Of a DNA stretch of 48,497 bases, positions 24,230 through 33,722 are shown one piece after another (within the stretch, counting starts at the first letter, position 1; every line of letters begins with the position of its first letter). Source of the stretch: Chloroflexota bacterium. GTDB lineage: Bacteria > Chloroflexota > Limnocylindria > Limnocylindrales > CSP1-4. The stretch is from positions 1-48,497 of the forward strand of contig JACPOU010000041.1 of assembly GCA_016191345.1 (NCBI GenBank). The letters run 5' to 3'. The notes under the pieces were generated by a model. That model made no database searches. It saw nothing but the letters and a program-made list of their open reading frames with translations, and was not told the DNA's origin. A program made the position numbers and the translations under genes.

Positions 24230-25023
24230 CGTTCCTCGTCTTCTCCGTTGCTTGGTCTCCGTCGGCGCCCGAGGGCGACCCGGCGGAGGCAGAGTCCCTT
24301 CGCCGGGGCCGCTGCTCCCGCGAAGGCCGGTCGCCGCTGCTCGAGCGCCTCGGCGACCGCTGTCTCATCAATCGTTCCCGCACCCACCGCGAGGAGGGCG
24401 GCGACCATGCGCCGGACCATCCCCCGCAGGAACGCGGTGGCTCGAACGTCGATCGTCACGAGGCTCCCCTGCCGCCGGACCCGGACGCGATGGACGTCCC
24501 GGACCGGCTGCGGATCGGCCCCGCCGAAGGCGCTGAAGTCGTGACGGCCCTCGAAGACCGTCGCGGCTCGTGCCATCGCCTCCACGTCCAGCGGGCGTCG
24601 CACCCGGAGCGCCGTGCGCTCCCGGAGCGGGCTCCGCGGCCCCTGCCAGACCGTGTACCGATACTCGCGGTACCGCGCGTCGTGGCGGGGGTGGAACCTC
24701 GGCGGGACCTGGCGGACGTCGCGGACCGCGACATCCGGTGGCAGGCACCCGTTGAGGCCATCGGCCAGCTCGTCTGCCGAGAGGCGACCCGCGTAGGAGA
24801 AGGCGATGACCTGCCCCGTGGCGTGGACCCCGGCATCCGTGCGGCCGGCGCCGTCGACGGCCTGCCGCTCCCCTCCGGAGAGGGTCGCAAGCGCCGCCTC
24901 GAGCGCTCCCTGGACGGTCCGGATCCCGGGCCGCTGGGCCTGGAAGCCGGCGAACTCCGTGCCGTCGTATTCGACCCTGGCGCGATACCGCCGGGGGGCG
25001 CCCTCTCGGGCACCGATTGTCAT
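24226..25023 (-). CDS. truA: tRNA pseudouridine(38-40) synthase
   Basis: 265 residues. It isomerises uridines 38-40 in the tRNA anticodon stem-loop. RYRARVEYDGTEFAGFQAQ is the family start, and GAGRTDAGVHATGQVIAF contains the catalytic Asp63. FHPRHDARYREYRYTVW and FLRGMVRRMVAALLAVG are further TruA motifs. Two ATGs are possible: 25023 (used here) and 25041, the latter six codons upstream and closer to a weak GAG. It starts ~25 bases after rplQ and overlaps rplM. Confidence 0.94.
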   Translation of the reverse strand: MTIGAREGAPRRYRARVEYDGTEFAGFQAQRPGIRTVQGALEAALATLSGGERQAVDGAGRTDAGVHATGQVIAFSYAGRLSADELADGLNGCLPPDVAVRDVRQVPPRFHPRHDARYREYRYTVWQGPRSPLRERTALRVRRPLDVEAMARAATVFEGRHDFSAFGGADPQPVRDVHRVRVRRQGSLVTIDVRATAFLRGMVRRMVAALLAVGAGTIDETAVAEALEQRRPAFAGAAAPAKGLCLRRVALGRRRRPSNGEDEER

Positions 25024-25048
25024 GCGCCGCGCGGCGCCCATCCCGAGC

Positions 25049-25402
25049 TCAGACGAGCTCGATCTGGACGATCTCGGCGGCATCTCCCGAGCGCTGGCCG
25101 ATCTTGACGATCCGGGTGTAGCCGGACGACCGGTCGGCGTACTTCGGGGCGATCTCATCGAAGAGCTTCGTCACGACGAGCGGCTCGTTCGGGAACTGCG
25201 AGACGATGGACCGGCGCGCGGCCAGGTCCCCTCGTTTCGCGATCGTGATCATCCGCTCGACCCGGCCCTGGACTTCCTTGGCCTTGGCCTCGGTCGTCTT
25301 GACCCGCTCGTAGCGGAGAATGGACACGGTCAGGTTCTTGTAGAGCGCGAGCCGCGGACCCATCCTGCGGCCGAGCTTGCGCCCGTCGATGCGGTGGGCC
25401 AT
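25049..25402 (-). CDS. rplQ: 50S ribosomal protein L17
   Basis: 117 residues. HRIDGRKLGRRMGPRLALYK near the start, then ERVKTTEAKAKEVQGRVERM, are the L17 core, and the end YTRIVKIGQRSGDAAEIVQI is the conserved C-terminus. It lies one base after the rpoA stop, the universal rpoA-rplQ pair. Confidence 0.97.
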   Translation of the reverse strand: MAHRIDGRKLGRRMGPRLALYKNLTVSILRYERVKTTEAKAKEVQGRVERMITIAKRGDLAARRSIVSQFPNEPLVVTKLFDEIAPKYADRSSGYTRIVKIGQRSGDAAEIVQIELV

Positions 25403-25403
25403 G

Positions 25404-26405
25404 TCAGGCGTCCTCGCCCTCGAACGGCGCCTCGTCGTCGCCCTCGGCCTCGTCGCCGCCCAGCTCGGACGGCTCGCTCTCGGGGAGGATGAAGCCCCGC
25501 ATCCGCAGGCGCTCCTTCATCTCGTCGAGGGACTTCTTGCCGAAGTTCCGCATCCGGAGGAGGTCGTCGTCCTTGAGCTGGAGCAGCTGGCCGACCTTGA
25601 CGATGTTGTTCCGCTTGAGGGAGTTGTAGGCCCGCATCGGCAGGTCCAGCTCCTCGATCGGCATGTCGAGCATGTTCGGCGGGAGCTGCGGCACGCCGGC
25701 CCCGGCACGATCGCCGGGCATCGCGGCCTGGCCGATCGTGATGAACGGCCGGAACTGATCGACGAGGATCGCGGCGGACCGGCTGAGCGCCTCTTCGGGA
25801 GCGATCGTGCCGTCGGTCTCGATCTCGATCGTGAGCTTGTCGAAGTTGGTCACCTGGCCGACGCGCATGCTCTCGACCTGGTAGTTGACCTTCCGGACCG
25901 GGGTGAAGATCGCGTCGACCGCGATCACGCCGATCGGCAGAGCCTCGGCCCGCTCTGCACCGAGGTATCCGACGCCGCGCTCGACCGTGAGGTCCATCTC
26001 GATGGTCACGTCATCCGAGTCCAGCGTCATGAGGACGAGGTCCGGGTTGACGATCTCGATGTCGGCGGATTCGACGAGGTCGGCGGCGAGCACCGGGCCG
26101 GCGCCGCTCTTCGTGAGGCGGAGCTGGACGGGGTGCGTCGCGAAGCTCTTGAGGCGCAGCTTCTTGACGTTCAGGACGATCTGGGTGACGTCTTCCTTGA
26201 CGCCGGGGATCGTCGAGAACTCCTGGTACACGTCACGGATCTGGATGGACGTGACCGCGGCACCCTCGAGCGAGGAAAGGAGCACGCGCCGGAGCGCGTT
26301 GCCGAGGGTGACGCCGTAGCCGGCCTGGAGGGGTCCGGCCTCGTACTTGCCGTACGTGCCGACTTCCTCGATGGGCTCGATCTGCGGGGTCTCGAGTTCG
26401 ATCAT
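25404..26405 (-). CDS. rpoA: RNA polymerase subunit alpha
   Basis: 333 residues. The N-terminal dimerisation domain (about 1-230) has GYGVTLGNALRRVLLSSLEG and the short insert-domain motifs. The C-terminal DNA/activator-binding domain (about 255-320) has MPIEELDLPMRAYNSLKRNN and LLRMRNFGKKSLDEMKERL. It ends in a short acidic tail (GDDEAPFEGEDA). It assembles with RpoB/RpoC, the latter at the high-coordinate end of the window. Confidence 0.98.
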   Translation of the reverse strand: MIELETPQIEPIEEVGTYGKYEAGPLQAGYGVTLGNALRRVLLSSLEGAAVTSIQIRDVYQEFSTIPGVKEDVTQIVLNVKKLRLKSFATHPVQLRLTKSGAGPVLAADLVESADIEIVNPDLVLMTLDSDDVTIEMDLTVERGVGYLGAERAEALPIGVIAVDAIFTPVRKVNYQVESMRVGQVTNFDKLTIEIETDGTIAPEEALSRSAAILVDQFRPFITIGQAAMPGDRAGAGVPQLPPNMLDMPIEELDLPMRAYNSLKRNNIVKVGQLLQLKDDDLLRMRNFGKKSLDEMKERLRMRGFILPESEPSELGGDEAEGDDEAPFEGEDA

Positions 26406-26414
26406 GGGGTTGGG

Positions 26415-27041
26415 TTACCTCGAGTAGAACTCGACCACGAGCTGCTCGTTGAGGTCGAGCGGCATCTGGTCGCGTCGGGGCAGGGTGAGGACGGTGCCGG
26501 CGAGCCTGGCGGGCTCCAGGCTGAGCCACTCCGGCACCTGGACGGAGCGGAGCGTCTCCTTCGCCATCTTGAACGGCTCGCGCTGGTTGCGCGACTCCCG
26601 GACCTCGATCCGGTCGCCCGGCTTGAGGACGTAGGACGGGATGTCCGTCGGGACCCCGTTGACGGCGAAGTGGCCGTGGGTCACGAGCTGCCGAGCCTGG
26701 GCGCGGGACGTCGCGAAACCGAGCCGGAAGACGACGTTGTCCAGCCGCGATTCGAGGGATCGCAGGAGGTTCTCGCCGGTCACCCCGTCCGTGTTCTCCG
26801 CCTGGACGAAGTAGCGGTGGAACTGGCGCTCGAGGACGGGGTAGACGCGGCGGACCTTCTGCTTCTCGCGCAGCTGGATGCCGAAGTCGCCCATCTTGCG
26901 GCGGCGGACGCCGTGCTGGCCGGGCGGGCTGGGACGGCGCTCGAAGGCGCACTTCTTGGTATAGCAGCGCGTGCCCTTGAGGTAGAGCTTGGCGCCCTCC
27001 CGGCGGCAGAGGCGGCAGACGGATTCGGTGTATCGGGCCAT
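26415..27041 (-). CDS. rpsD: 30S ribosomal protein S4, zinc-binding form
   Basis: 208 residues. The N-terminus carries a four-Cys site (C9, C12, C26, C31), the zinc-binding version of S4. [20 protein letters not shown] follows, then the S4 RNA-binding domain with [20 protein letters not shown] and [20 protein letters not shown]4 nucleates 30S assembly. It lies between rpsK and rpoA as in most Gram-positive alpha operons. Confidence 0.98.
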   Translation of the reverse strand: MARYTESVCRLCRREGAKLYLKGTRCYTKKCAFERRPSPPGQHGVRRRKMGDFGIQLREKQKVRRVYPVLERQFHRYFVQAENTDGVTGENLLRSLESRLDNVVFRLGFATSRAQARQLVTHGHFAVNGVPTDIPSYVLKPGDRIEVRESRNQREPFKMAKETLRSVQVPEWLSLEPARLAGTVLTLPRRDQMPLDLNEQLVVEFYSR

Positions 27042-27057
27042 CAGTTCCTGTCCTGGC

Positions 27058-27453
27058 TCAGACCCGGCGCCGCTTGGGCGGGCGGCAGCCGTTGTGCGGG
27101 ATCGGCGTGACGTCGGTGATCGCGGTGACCTCGAGGCCGGCGGTCTGGAGGGACCGGATGGCCTGCTCGCGGCCCGCGCCCGGGCCCTTCACGTACACCT
27201 CGACCTGGCGCATCCCATGCTCCATCGCCTTCTTGGCGGCGATGTCGGCAGACAGGGCGGCCGCGTATGGGGTGCTCTTCCGGGAGCCCTTGAAGCCGGC
27301 CACCCCGGACGAGCCCCAGCTGATGACCGCACCGCTGGGATCGGTGATCGTGATGATCGTGTTGTTGAAGGACGCCAGGACGTGAACGTGGCCCTGGGGC
27401 ACGTTCTTCTTCTCCCTGCGCCGCTGCTTGACGGCCCGCTTCCGTTCAGCCAT
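27058..27453 (-). CDS. rpsK: 30S ribosomal protein S11
   Basis: 131 residues. [40 protein letters not shown] and [20 protein letters not shown] are the S11 signatures, and the protein ends [18 protein letters not shown]. It forms part of the 30S platform. It starts 21 bases after rpsM. Confidence 0.98.
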   Translation of the reverse strand: MAERKRAVKQRRREKKNVPQGHVHVLASFNNTIITITDPSGAVISWGSSGVAGFKGSRKSTPYAAALSADIAAKKAMEHGMRQVEVYVKGPGAGREQAIRSLQTAGLEVTAITDVTPIPHNGCRPPKRRRV

Positions 27454-27474
27454 GCGTGTCGGTATCCCTCAGTG

Positions 27475-27852
27475 CTACTTCGTGGCCTTGCGCCGCGCGC
27501 CGACCGTCTTCTTGGGTCCGCGCCGCTGGCGGGCGTTCGTCTTCGTGCGCTGGCCGCGGACCGGCAGGTTCCGCCGATGGCGGAGGCCGCGGTACGAGCC
27601 GATCTCGATGAGCCGCTTGACGTTGAGCGCCACCTCGCGGCGGAGGTCCCCCTCCACCTTGTAGCGCCGGTCGATGAGCTCCCGGAGCCGGTTGACCTGC
27701 TCCTCGGTGAGGTCGCGGACTCGCGTGTCCGCGTTGATGTTCGTCTGGGTCAGGATCTTCTGGGCCGTGGGCAGGCCGATCCCGAAGATGTAGGTGAGCG
27801 ACACCTCGACGCGCTTTTCGCGCGGGATATCGATGCCGGCGAGTCGTGCCAT
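27475..27852 (-). CDS. rpsM: 30S ribosomal protein S13
   Basis: 125 residues. [20 protein letters not shown] is the family start, [11 protein letters not shown] the helix-hairpin, and [20 protein letters not shown] with a basic tail the C-terminus. S13 contacts the P-site tRNA and the 50S subunit. It lies seven bases downstream of rpmJ. Confidence 0.98.
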   Translation of the reverse strand: MARLAGIDIPREKRVEVSLTYIFGIGLPTAQKILTQTNINADTRVRDLTEEQVNRLRELIDRRYKVEGDLRREVALNVKRLIEIGSYRGLRHRRNLPVRGQRTKTNARQRRGPKKTVGARRKATK

Positions 27853-27859
27853 CGGACTG

Positions 27860-27973
27860 CTACCCCTGCCGCTGCTTGTGCTTTGGATTCGTGCAGATGA
27901 CCATCACGGTCCCGTGGCGGCGAATCACCTTGCAGTTGTCGCAGCGCGCCTTGATGGAGGCTCGGACTTTCAA
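27860..27973 (-). CDS. rpmJ: 50S ribosomal protein L36 (37 aa, TTG start)
   Basis: A very short gene between infA and rpsM. Translation from a TTG at 27973 gives 37 residues: [17 protein letters not shown] at the start and [13 protein letters not shown] at the end. Cys11, Cys14, Cys27 and His32 form the zinc ribbon of the C+ type L36. GAGG sits about five bases before the TTG, and there is no in-frame ATG or GTG at the right place, so TTG is well supported. Position and length (37) are exactly those of L36. Confidence 0.95.
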   Translation of the reverse strand: MKVRASIKARCDNCKVIRRHGTVMVICTNPKHKQRQG

Positions 27974-28019
27974 CGGATCCTCGACGAGTGTGTTCCTGCC
28001 AGTGGCAGACGAACGTTGC

Positions 28020-28238
28020 CTATTTGAGTCGGTATGTGATCCGACCGCGCGTCAGGTCGTATGGAGAGAGCTCCACCCGCACGCGGTCCCCCGGCAGGAT
28101 CCGGATGAAGTTCATCCGAAGCTTTCCGGAGATATGGGCCAGCACCCGGTGACCGTTCTCAAGCTCGATCGCAAACATGGTGTTCGGAAGCGGCTCGAGC
28201 ACCGTTCCCTCGACTTCGATCGCGTCTCGCTTCGCCAC
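28020..28238 (-). CDS. infA: Translation initiation factor IF-1
   Basis: 72 residues, the standard length, one OB fold. [40 protein letters not shown] and [20 protein letters not shown] are diagnostic. IF-1 binds the 30S A site during initiation. The start is GTG at 28238. It is the first gene behind the promoter at 28303-28332. Confidence 0.97.
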   Translation of the reverse strand: MAKRDAIEVEGTVLEPLPNTMFAIELENGHRVLAHISGKLRMNFIRILPGDRVRVELSPYDLTRGRITYRLK

Positions 28239-28302
28239 GGTCCGTGCTGGGTCCCTTTCTCACGCCAAGTGCCGGCCCGGGCGGGCCGACACACGAACGC
28301 GT

Positions 28303-28332
28303 AGCGTACCAGAGATCGACGTTCCCAGGCAA
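28303..28332 (-). promoter_or_regulatory. Promoter of the infA-rpmJ-alpha operon
   Basis: On the minus strand TTGCCT (28332-28327), an 18-base spacer ending in TGG, and TACGCT (28308-28303): a -35 with an extended -10. It lies in the 115-base gap after map. The -35 overlaps a small perfect hairpin, CCCAGG-GTTG-CCTGGG (28339-28324), which may reduce read-through from map. The predicted leader is ~58 bases and contains a GC-rich palindrome. Confidence 0.6.
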
Positions 28333-28353
28333 CCCTGGGCCAGCTGGCCGAGC

Positions 28354-29130
28354 TCAGACACTGGTCAGGATCTCCGGGCCGTGCTCGGTGATCGCGATCG
28401 TGTGCTCGAAGTGCGCGGCGAGCGATCCGTCGGCGGTGACGACCGTCCAGTGGTCGGGCATGACTTCGACGTCGGCCTCGCCGAGCGTGAACATCGGCTC
28501 GATCGCGAGGCACATGCCGGGCTGGAGCTCCATGCCGCGGTAGCCGGTCCGATAATTGGGGACCTGCGGATCCTGGTGCATCTCGGTCCCGATGCCGTGG
28601 CCGACGAACTGCCGGACGATGCCGTAGCCGCCTTCGCGGCCGACGTCCTCGATCGCGGCCGAGATGTCCCCGACGCGGTTGCCGGGCACGGCGGCCGCGA
28701 TACCGGCCATCATCGCCAGCCGGGTCGCACCCACGAGCGCCTCGACCTCGGGCCGGCCCTCGCCGACCACGAAGGTCCGGGCGCCGTCGCCGTGCCAGCC
28801 GTCGACGATGGCGCCGACGTCGATCGAAACGATCTGGCCCTCGCGGATCACCCGATCGCCCGGGATGCCGTGGACGACCTCGCTGTCGATCGAGACGCAG
28901 ACGCTCGCCGGGAATGCGGCCGGGCCCTTGCCGTAGCGCCCACCGCCGAGGTAGCCCTTGAACGATGGGATGCCGCCGGACTGGCGGATGTGCTGCTCGG
29001 CAAGGCGGTCGAGATGACCCGAGGTGACGCCCGGGTGGAGCTCTCCCTCGACGAGCGCGAGGACCTCGGCGACGACCCGCCCGGCCCGTCGCATCTGGTC
29101 GATCTCCCGCCGGGACTTGCGCGTGACCAT
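28354..29130 (-). CDS. map: Methionine aminopeptidase, type I
   Basis: 258 residues. It removes the initiator Met from nascent proteins. The dinuclear metal ligands are visible in IVSIDVGAIVDGWHGDGART (two Asp), FVGHGIGTEMHQD (His), LAIEPMFTLG (Glu) and HTIAITEHGPEIL (Glu). There is no SH3 or zinc-finger N-terminal extension. The adk-map-infA order after secY is the classic spc-end layout. It begins two bases after the adk stop. Confidence 0.97.
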   Translation of the reverse strand: MVTRKSRREIDQMRRAGRVVAEVLALVEGELHPGVTSGHLDRLAEQHIRQSGGIPSFKGYLGGGRYGKGPAAFPASVCVSIDSEVVHGIPGDRVIREGQIVSIDVGAIVDGWHGDGARTFVVGEGRPEVEALVGATRLAMMAGIAAAVPGNRVGDISAAIEDVGREGGYGIVRQFVGHGIGTEMHQDPQVPNYRTGYRGMELQPGMCLAIEPMFTLGEADVEVMPDHWTVVTADGSLAAHFEHTIAITEHGPEILTSV

Positions 29131-29132
29131 GG

Positions 29133-29798
29133 TCAGGCCGCGCCGGCGGTGCCCGCCTCGAGGACGTCGAGGAGGCCCGCGGAGACCGCGTCGATCGGGC
29201 GCAGCCCATCCACCGTCCGCAGGGCGCCGGTGGCGCGATAGTGCTCGACGACGGCATTGAGGTCGTCGAGCTGGCTGACGAGGCGGGCGCGGATGGTCTG
29301 CGGCTGGTCGTCGGCGCGCTGGACGAGCGGTGAGCCGTCGAGGTCGCAGATGCCGGGCACGGCCGGCAGCTTCATGGAGACGTGGTAGGGATGGCCGGCG
29401 GACTGGCAGATCCAGCGGCCGGAGAGCCGCTCGATGAGCGCGTCCGGCGGGACGTCGATGAGGAGCGCCGCATCAACCTGGCTTCCCCGGCCGGCGAGGA
29501 ACGAGTCGAGCGCCGCGGCCTGGACCGCGGTCCGGGGGAAGCCATCGAGGATGGCCCCGTTCGCCGCGTCGGGGCGGGCGAGGCGCTCCTCGAGCATCCG
29601 GATCGTCACGCCGTCGGGCACGAGCTGGCCGGCATCCATGTACGTCCTGGCCTCGAGACCGACGGGAGTCGCCTCCCGGATGGCCGCGCGGAACAGGTCG
29701 CCGGTCGCGATGTGCGGGATCCCGAGCCGGTCCCGGAGGACGGCCGCCTGCGTGCCTTTCCCGGCGCCGGGAGCGCCCAGGAGGACCAGCAGGGTCAC
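29133..29798 (-). CDS. adk: Adenylate kinase
   Basis: 221 residues, long-LID type. LLVLLGAPGAGKGTQAA is the P-loop, ATGDLFRAAIRE the AMP-binding start, and AILDGFPRTAVQA the conserved centre. In the LID domain only part of the usual zinc ligands is present: Cys in RWICQSAGHPYH and Cys/Asp in GICDLDG, with Ala at the second Cys position and a His two further on. The GTG start overlaps the secY stop as GTGA. Confidence 0.95.
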   Translation of the reverse strand: MTLLVLLGAPGAGKGTQAAVLRDRLGIPHIATGDLFRAAIREATPVGLEARTYMDAGQLVPDGVTIRMLEERLARPDAANGAILDGFPRTAVQAAALDSFLAGRGSQVDAALLIDVPPDALIERLSGRWICQSAGHPYHVSMKLPAVPGICDLDGSPLVQRADDQPQTIRARLVSQLDDLNAVVEHYRATGALRTVDGLRPIDAVSAGLLDVLEAGTAGAA

Positions 29799-31078
29799 CG
29801 AATGAAGCCCTCGTAGTTGCGCATCATCAGCTGGGCCTCGATCTGCTTCATCGTCTCGACGACGACGGAGACGACGATCAGGAGGCCCGTGCCGCCGAGC
29901 GCGACGCCGGCGAGCGATTTGTCGAGGACGCCGGCGATGACCGGGGCGACCGCGATGATGCCGAGGAAGAGCGCGCCGGCGATCGTGATCCGGGAGACGA
30001 CCCGCTGGAGGTAGTCCTGGGTCGGCCGGCCCGGCCGGATCCCGGGGATGAATCCGCCGTTCTTGCGGAGCTGCTCCGCGGTCTCGTCCGGCTTGAAGGT
30101 GAAGGCCGTGTAGAAATACGTGAAGCCGACCGTCAGCAGGAAATACAGGATGGCGTACTGCGGCGTCGTCGAGGCAAGGAACTGGGCGATCCCGGTCGCG
30201 ATGTTCTTGACGACCTCCACCGTCGAGAACGAGAAGTACAGGGCGAGCTGGGCCGGGAACTGGAGGATCGAGACGGCGAAGATGATCGGGATGACGCCGG
30301 CCAGGTTGACGCGGAGCGGCAGGAACGTCTGGCCGCCCTGGTACATCCGGCGGCCGCGGACGCGGCTGGCGTACTGGATCGGGATCCGGCGCTGGCCCTC
30401 CTGGATGTAGATGATCACCGCCACGGCGACGATCGCGAGGACCGCGAACAGGAGGATGTCGCGCGGCGACTGGTTGTTCGTGAACAGGCTGGCGACGGCC
30501 GCCGGCGCGCGACTCACGATGCCGGCGAAGATGATGAAGCTGATGCCGTTGCCGATCCCCTTCTCGGTGATCAGCTCGCCCAGCCACATGAGCAGCACCG
30601 CGCCGGCGACCATCGTCACCATCTGGACCCACGACATGGCGATGCCGAGGCCGAAGCCGCCGATGATGATCCCGTCGGCGTTGAGCGCGGAGAGGATCCC
30701 GAATGCCTGGAGGAAGGCCATCGGGACGGTCAGGTAGCGGGTGTACTGGTTGAGCTTCTGGCGACCGAATTCGCCTTCCCGGCTCAATGCCTGCAGGCTC
30801 GGGATCACGCCCTGCATCAGCTGCATGATGATCGAGGCGTTGATGTACGGGTTCAGCGTCAGGCCCACGATGGAGAGCTGCGAAAGCCCGCCGCCGGCGA
30901 AGAGGTCGATGATCCCGAACGCGGTGTTCTTCTGGAAGAACGCCGCGAGCTGCGTCCGGTCGATGCCCGGCAGCGGCACCTGGGCCAGCAGCCGGTAGAC
31001 GACCAGGATCCCCAGGACGAACAGCAGCCGTCGCCGGATGTCCGGCGCGCGGAACGCGTTGAGGAGGGATTCGAACAC
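29795..31078 (-). CDS. secY: Preprotein translocase subunit SecY
   Basis: 427 residues with ten hydrophobic membrane segments, the channel of the Sec pathway. LLFVLGILVVYRLLAQVPLP is TM1, the plug region follows, and ASIIMQLMQGVIPSLQALSR, GIGNGISFIIFAGIVSRAP and the cytosolic loop RRIPIQYASRVRGRRMYQGG are family signatures. The start is GTG. It sits three bases after rplO, as in the spc operon of most bacteria. Confidence 0.98.
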   Translation of the reverse strand: MFESLLNAFRAPDIRRRLLFVLGILVVYRLLAQVPLPGIDRTQLAAFFQKNTAFGIIDLFAGGGLSQLSIVGLTLNPYINASIIMQLMQGVIPSLQALSREGEFGRQKLNQYTRYLTVPMAFLQAFGILSALNADGIIIGGFGLGIAMSWVQMVTMVAGAVLLMWLGELITEKGIGNGISFIIFAGIVSRAPAAVASLFTNNQSPRDILLFAVLAIVAVAVIIYIQEGQRRIPIQYASRVRGRRMYQGGQTFLPLRVNLAGVIPIIFAVSILQFPAQLALYFSFSTVEVVKNIATGIAQFLASTTPQYAILYFLLTVGFTYFYTAFTFKPDETAEQLRKNGGFIPGIRPGRPTQDYLQRVVSRITIAGALFLGIIAVAPVIAGVLDKSLAGVALGGTGLLIVVSVVVETMKQIEAQLMMRNYEGFIR

Positions 31079-31081
31079 GGA

Positions 31082-31879
31082 TCAGGCGTCCGCGATGGAA
31101 TCGGTGTCCGGGCCCTCGGCGGCCTTGGCCTCGTCCGCCGGGGCGTCGGCGCTCGGCACCGGCTCCGCGTCGGCGAGGGATTCGGCATCCGCCGCGGCTT
31201 CGGTGGCAGCCGCCCTCGGGGCGGCCTTGGCGCGACGCTTCGGTCCGGCGACGGCCTCCGCGGCTTCGCCGGCGTCCGCGGGGCCAGCGGCCTGGAGCGC
31301 TGCCGGAGCGTCGTCGTCGTGGCTCTCCGCCTCGGGGGCCACCCCGAGCGCGGCGAGCGGACCGGTGGGGACCTCGAGGAGCGAGACGGTGCCGCCGGCG
31401 GCCTCGATCTTGGCCCTGGCCGAGCCGCTGACGGCGTCGGCGACGACGAAGAGAGCCGTCGACAGCTCGCCGTGGCCGAGGATCTTGAGCGGCTTCCTGA
31501 GCGACCGGACGAGGCCGGCCGCCCGGAGGATCTCCTGGTTGACGGTGATCGGCGCGTCGGCCGCGCCCTTCGCCTTCTTCGTCCCGGGCATCTCGCCGCT
31601 CTCGAGGACGCCGAGCTCGACGAGGTGGGTGATCGCGCCGACGTTCACGACCTCGTAGTCGATCTTGAACGGGTTCTTGAAGCCGCGGAGCTTCGGGATC
31701 CGGATGTGGAGCGGCGTCTGGCCGCCCTCGAACCGGGCGGGAATGCCGCCGCCGGCGCGAGCCTTCTGGCCCTTCGTGCCGCGACCCGCCGTCTTGCCCT
31801 TGCCGGCCGCGATGCCGCGCCCGACGCGGGTCTTCTTCTTGTGGGATCCCGGCGCGGGCCGGAGATCGTGGAGCTTCAT
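31082..31879 (-). CDS. rplO: 50S ribosomal protein L15 with long acidic tail
   Basis: 265 residues, while L15 is normally ~145-150. Residues 1-170 are L15: [39 protein letters not shown], and [10 protein letters not shown] at the end. Residues ~171-265 are an Ala/Asp/Glu-rich, surely disordered tail with a short basic patch ([10 protein letters not shown]). The tail stays in frame, with neighbour-like codon use. The ATG overlaps the rpmD stop by four bases. Confidence 0.96.
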   Translation of the reverse strand: MKLHDLRPAPGSHKKKTRVGRGIAAGKGKTAGRGTKGQKARAGGGIPARFEGGQTPLHIRIPKLRGFKNPFKIDYEVVNVGAITHLVELGVLESGEMPGTKKAKGAADAPITVNQEILRAAGLVRSLRKPLKILGHGELSTALFVVADAVSGSARAKIEAAGGTVSLLEVPTGPLAALGVAPEAESHDDDAPAALQAAGPADAGEAAEAVAGPKRRAKAAPRAAATEAAADAESLADAEPVPSADAPADEAKAAEGPDTDSIADA

Positions 31880-32115
31880 GCCTTCTCCTCGGGCGTGGCG
31901 TCCTTCCGGGCCGCCTTGCCGGTACCGGCGTCGCCGATCTCCTCCACGGACACGAGGAACCGGACCTGCCGGACCATGCCCCGGGTCGCCTCGTTGTCCA
32001 CGACCTCGACCGTGCTGCCGATGCCGTGGAGCCCGAGGGCCTTGACCGTCGCCCGGTTGCGGGCGATGTGGCTGATCGTGCTCTTCGTCTGGGTCACGCG
32101 CAGCTTACCGGGCAT
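31876..32115 (-). CDS. rpmD: 50S ribosomal protein L30
   Basis: 79 residues. [20 protein letters not shown] and [20 protein letters not shown] are typical L30, as is the [11 protein letters not shown] end. About 20 extra charged residues at the C-terminus ([15 protein letters not shown]) are unusual for this 60-residue family. The ATG overlaps rpsE by eleven bases. Confidence 0.96.
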   Translation of the reverse strand: MPGKLRVTQTKSTISHIARNRATVKALGLHGIGSTVEVVDNEATRGMVRQVRFLVSVEEIGDAGTGKAARKDATPEEKA

Positions 32116-32641
32116 CGCTCGCCTCCCCGGCCATCGGCTGGCCGGCGATCCGGACGCGGAGGGTCATCCCGCGGCGCGCGCCCAGCTCCTCGGCGGAGTG
32201 GAGTCCCCGGAGGGCCTCCAGGGTCGCCCGGGTCACGTTGACCGGGTTCGTGGAGCCGTGGACCTTGGACAGGATGTCGCGGATGCCGGCCGACTCGACG
32301 ACCGCGCGGACGGAGCCGCCGGCGATGACGCCGGTCCCCTGCGAGGCCGGCTTCAGCAGGACGCTGCTGGCCGCGTATTCCTTCTTGACCTCGTGCGGAA
32401 TCGTCGTGCCGACCATCGGGATCCGGATGAGGTTCTTCTTGGCGTCCTCGACGCCCTTCCGGATCGCCTCCGGAACCTCGCCGGCCTTGCCGAGGCCGAC
32501 GCCCACGTGGCCCGCCCCGTCGCCGACGACGACGACCGCGCTGAAGCTGAAGCGACGGCCACCCTTGACGACCTTCGCCACGCGGTTGATCTGGACGACG
32601 CGCTCCTCGAGCGCGAGCTTGTTGGGGTCGATGCGTGCCAC
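32105..32641 (-). CDS. rpsE: 30S ribosomal protein S5
   Basis: 178 residues. [20 protein letters not shown] opens the double-stranded RNA-binding half. Then come [20 protein letters not shown] and [20 protein letters not shown], and [20 protein letters not shown] ends the core. S5 helps form the mRNA entry site. It starts ten bases after the rplR stop. Confidence 0.98.
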   Translation of the reverse strand: MARIDPNKLALEERVVQINRVAKVVKGGRRFSFSAVVVVGDGAGHVGVGLGKAGEVPEAIRKGVEDAKKNLIRIPMVGTTIPHEVKKEYAASSVLLKPASQGTGVIAGGSVRAVVESAGIRDILSKVHGSTNPVNVTRATLEALRGLHSAEELGARRGMTLRVRIAGQPMAGEASDAR

Positions 32642-32650
32642 GTCTGCTCC

Positions 32651-33013
32651 TTAGAAGTCGAGGCCGGCTTCGCGAGCCGCCTCTGCGAGCGACTTGACGC
32701 GCCCGTGATACCGGTAGCCGGCACGGTCGAACACGACTCGCTCGACCCCGGCGGTCTTCGCCCGGGAGGCGACGAGCTGGCCGACGGCGGCCGCCTCCTG
32801 CGTCTTCGTCCCGGTGCCGGAACGGAGCTCCTTCTCGAGCGAGGACGCGGCGGCCAGGGTCTTGCCCGACTCGTCGTCGATGACCTGGGCGTAGATGTGA
32901 TTGAGGCTGCGGAACACCGCGAGTCGCGGCCGTGCCGGACCACCCTCCAGGTGGAGGCGGATCCGGGTGTGGCGCTTCTGTCGCGCGGCGCCGCGGCTTG
33001 CGACCTGCGTCAT
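32651..33013 (-). CDS. rplR: 50S ribosomal protein L18
   Basis: 120 residues. [40 protein letters not shown] and [20 protein letters not shown] are the 5S rRNA-binding L18 motifs. I chose the ATG at 33013 because homology starts there and AAGGAAG lies at a good distance. An unusual 151-base gap holding element copy B separates it from rplF. Confidence 0.97.
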   Translation of the reverse strand: MTQVASRGAARQKRHTRIRLHLEGGPARPRLAVFRSLNHIYAQVIDDESGKTLAAASSLEKELRSGTGTKTQEAAAVGQLVASRAKTAGVERVVFDRAGYRYHGRVKSLAEAAREAGLDF

Positions 33014-33067
33014 CGTGGTTCTTCCTTCGACTCTTGGGGCGCCTCGTTGACGAACCAGGGCTGCGTT

Positions 33068-33130
33068 GGCGCCTTCGCGCCGTCGCTCACGCACGTTTGA
33101 GTGCGCTCGCTTCCGGCGCTCTGCGCCGCC
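33068..33130 (+). repeat. Intergenic element, copy B (inverted relative to A and C)
   Basis: Lies in the 151-base gap between rplF and rplR. Read on the minus strand, 33110-33083 is GCGAGCGCACTCAAACGTGC plus GTGAGCGA, 27 of 28 bases identical to copy A but in the opposite sense to copy A, and it is followed by the arm GCGAAGGCGCCAACGC. The central CGCAC/GTGCG stem-loop is kept. Confidence 0.7.
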
Positions 33131-33164
33131 TTGCCCGGGCTCTCCCTCTCGGGGCGGACCTGCA

Positions 33165-33716
33165 CTACTTCTTGCCGCCGATCTTGCCGGCCTTGCCAGC
33201 CTTGCGGCGGATGACCTCGCCCGCGTAGCGGACGCCCTTGCCCTTGTAGGGCTCCGGCTTCCGGGTCGCGCGGACCCTGGCGGCGATCTGCCCGACGAGC
33301 TCCTTGTCGATGCCCACGACCGCGAGGCGGGTGGGATTCTCGACCTCGAAGCTGATGCCCTCGGGTGGGTCAATCTCGATCGGGTGGCTGTACCCGAGGT
33401 TGAGCGTGAGCTTGCGCCCGGAGAGCGCCGCACGGTAGCCGACGCCGGTGATCTCGAGGCCCTTGCGGTACCCCGTCGTCACGCCGACGACCATGTTGTT
33501 GACGAGCGTCCGGGTCAGTCCGTGGAGCTGCTTGTGGGTCTTCTGCTCTGTCGGCCGGGTGACGACGAGCTGCTCGTCCTCGCGGCTGATGACCATGTCC
33601 GGGTGGAGGACGCGGCTGAGCGTTCCCTTGGGACCCGTGACGGTCACGCTGGCGCCGTCGAGCGTCACGTCGACGCCGGCGGGAACGGCGATGGGCAGGC
33701 GGCCGATTCGGGACAT
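33165..33716 (-). CDS. rplF: 50S ribosomal protein L6
   Basis: 183 residues. [20 protein letters not shown] is the family start and [14 protein letters not shown] follows. [20 protein letters not shown] and the C-terminal [20 protein letters not shown] are diagnostic. L6 lies near the factor-binding site. It starts six bases after rpsH. Confidence 0.98.
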   Translation of the reverse strand: MSRIGRLPIAVPAGVDVTLDGASVTVTGPKGTLSRVLHPDMVISREDEQLVVTRPTEQKTHKQLHGLTRTLVNNMVVGVTTGYRKGLEITGVGYRAALSGRKLTLNLGYSHPIEIDPPEGISFEVENPTRLAVVGIDKELVGQIAARVRATRKPEPYKGKGVRYAGEVIRRKAGKAGKIGGKK

Positions 33717-33722
33717 CGCGGC

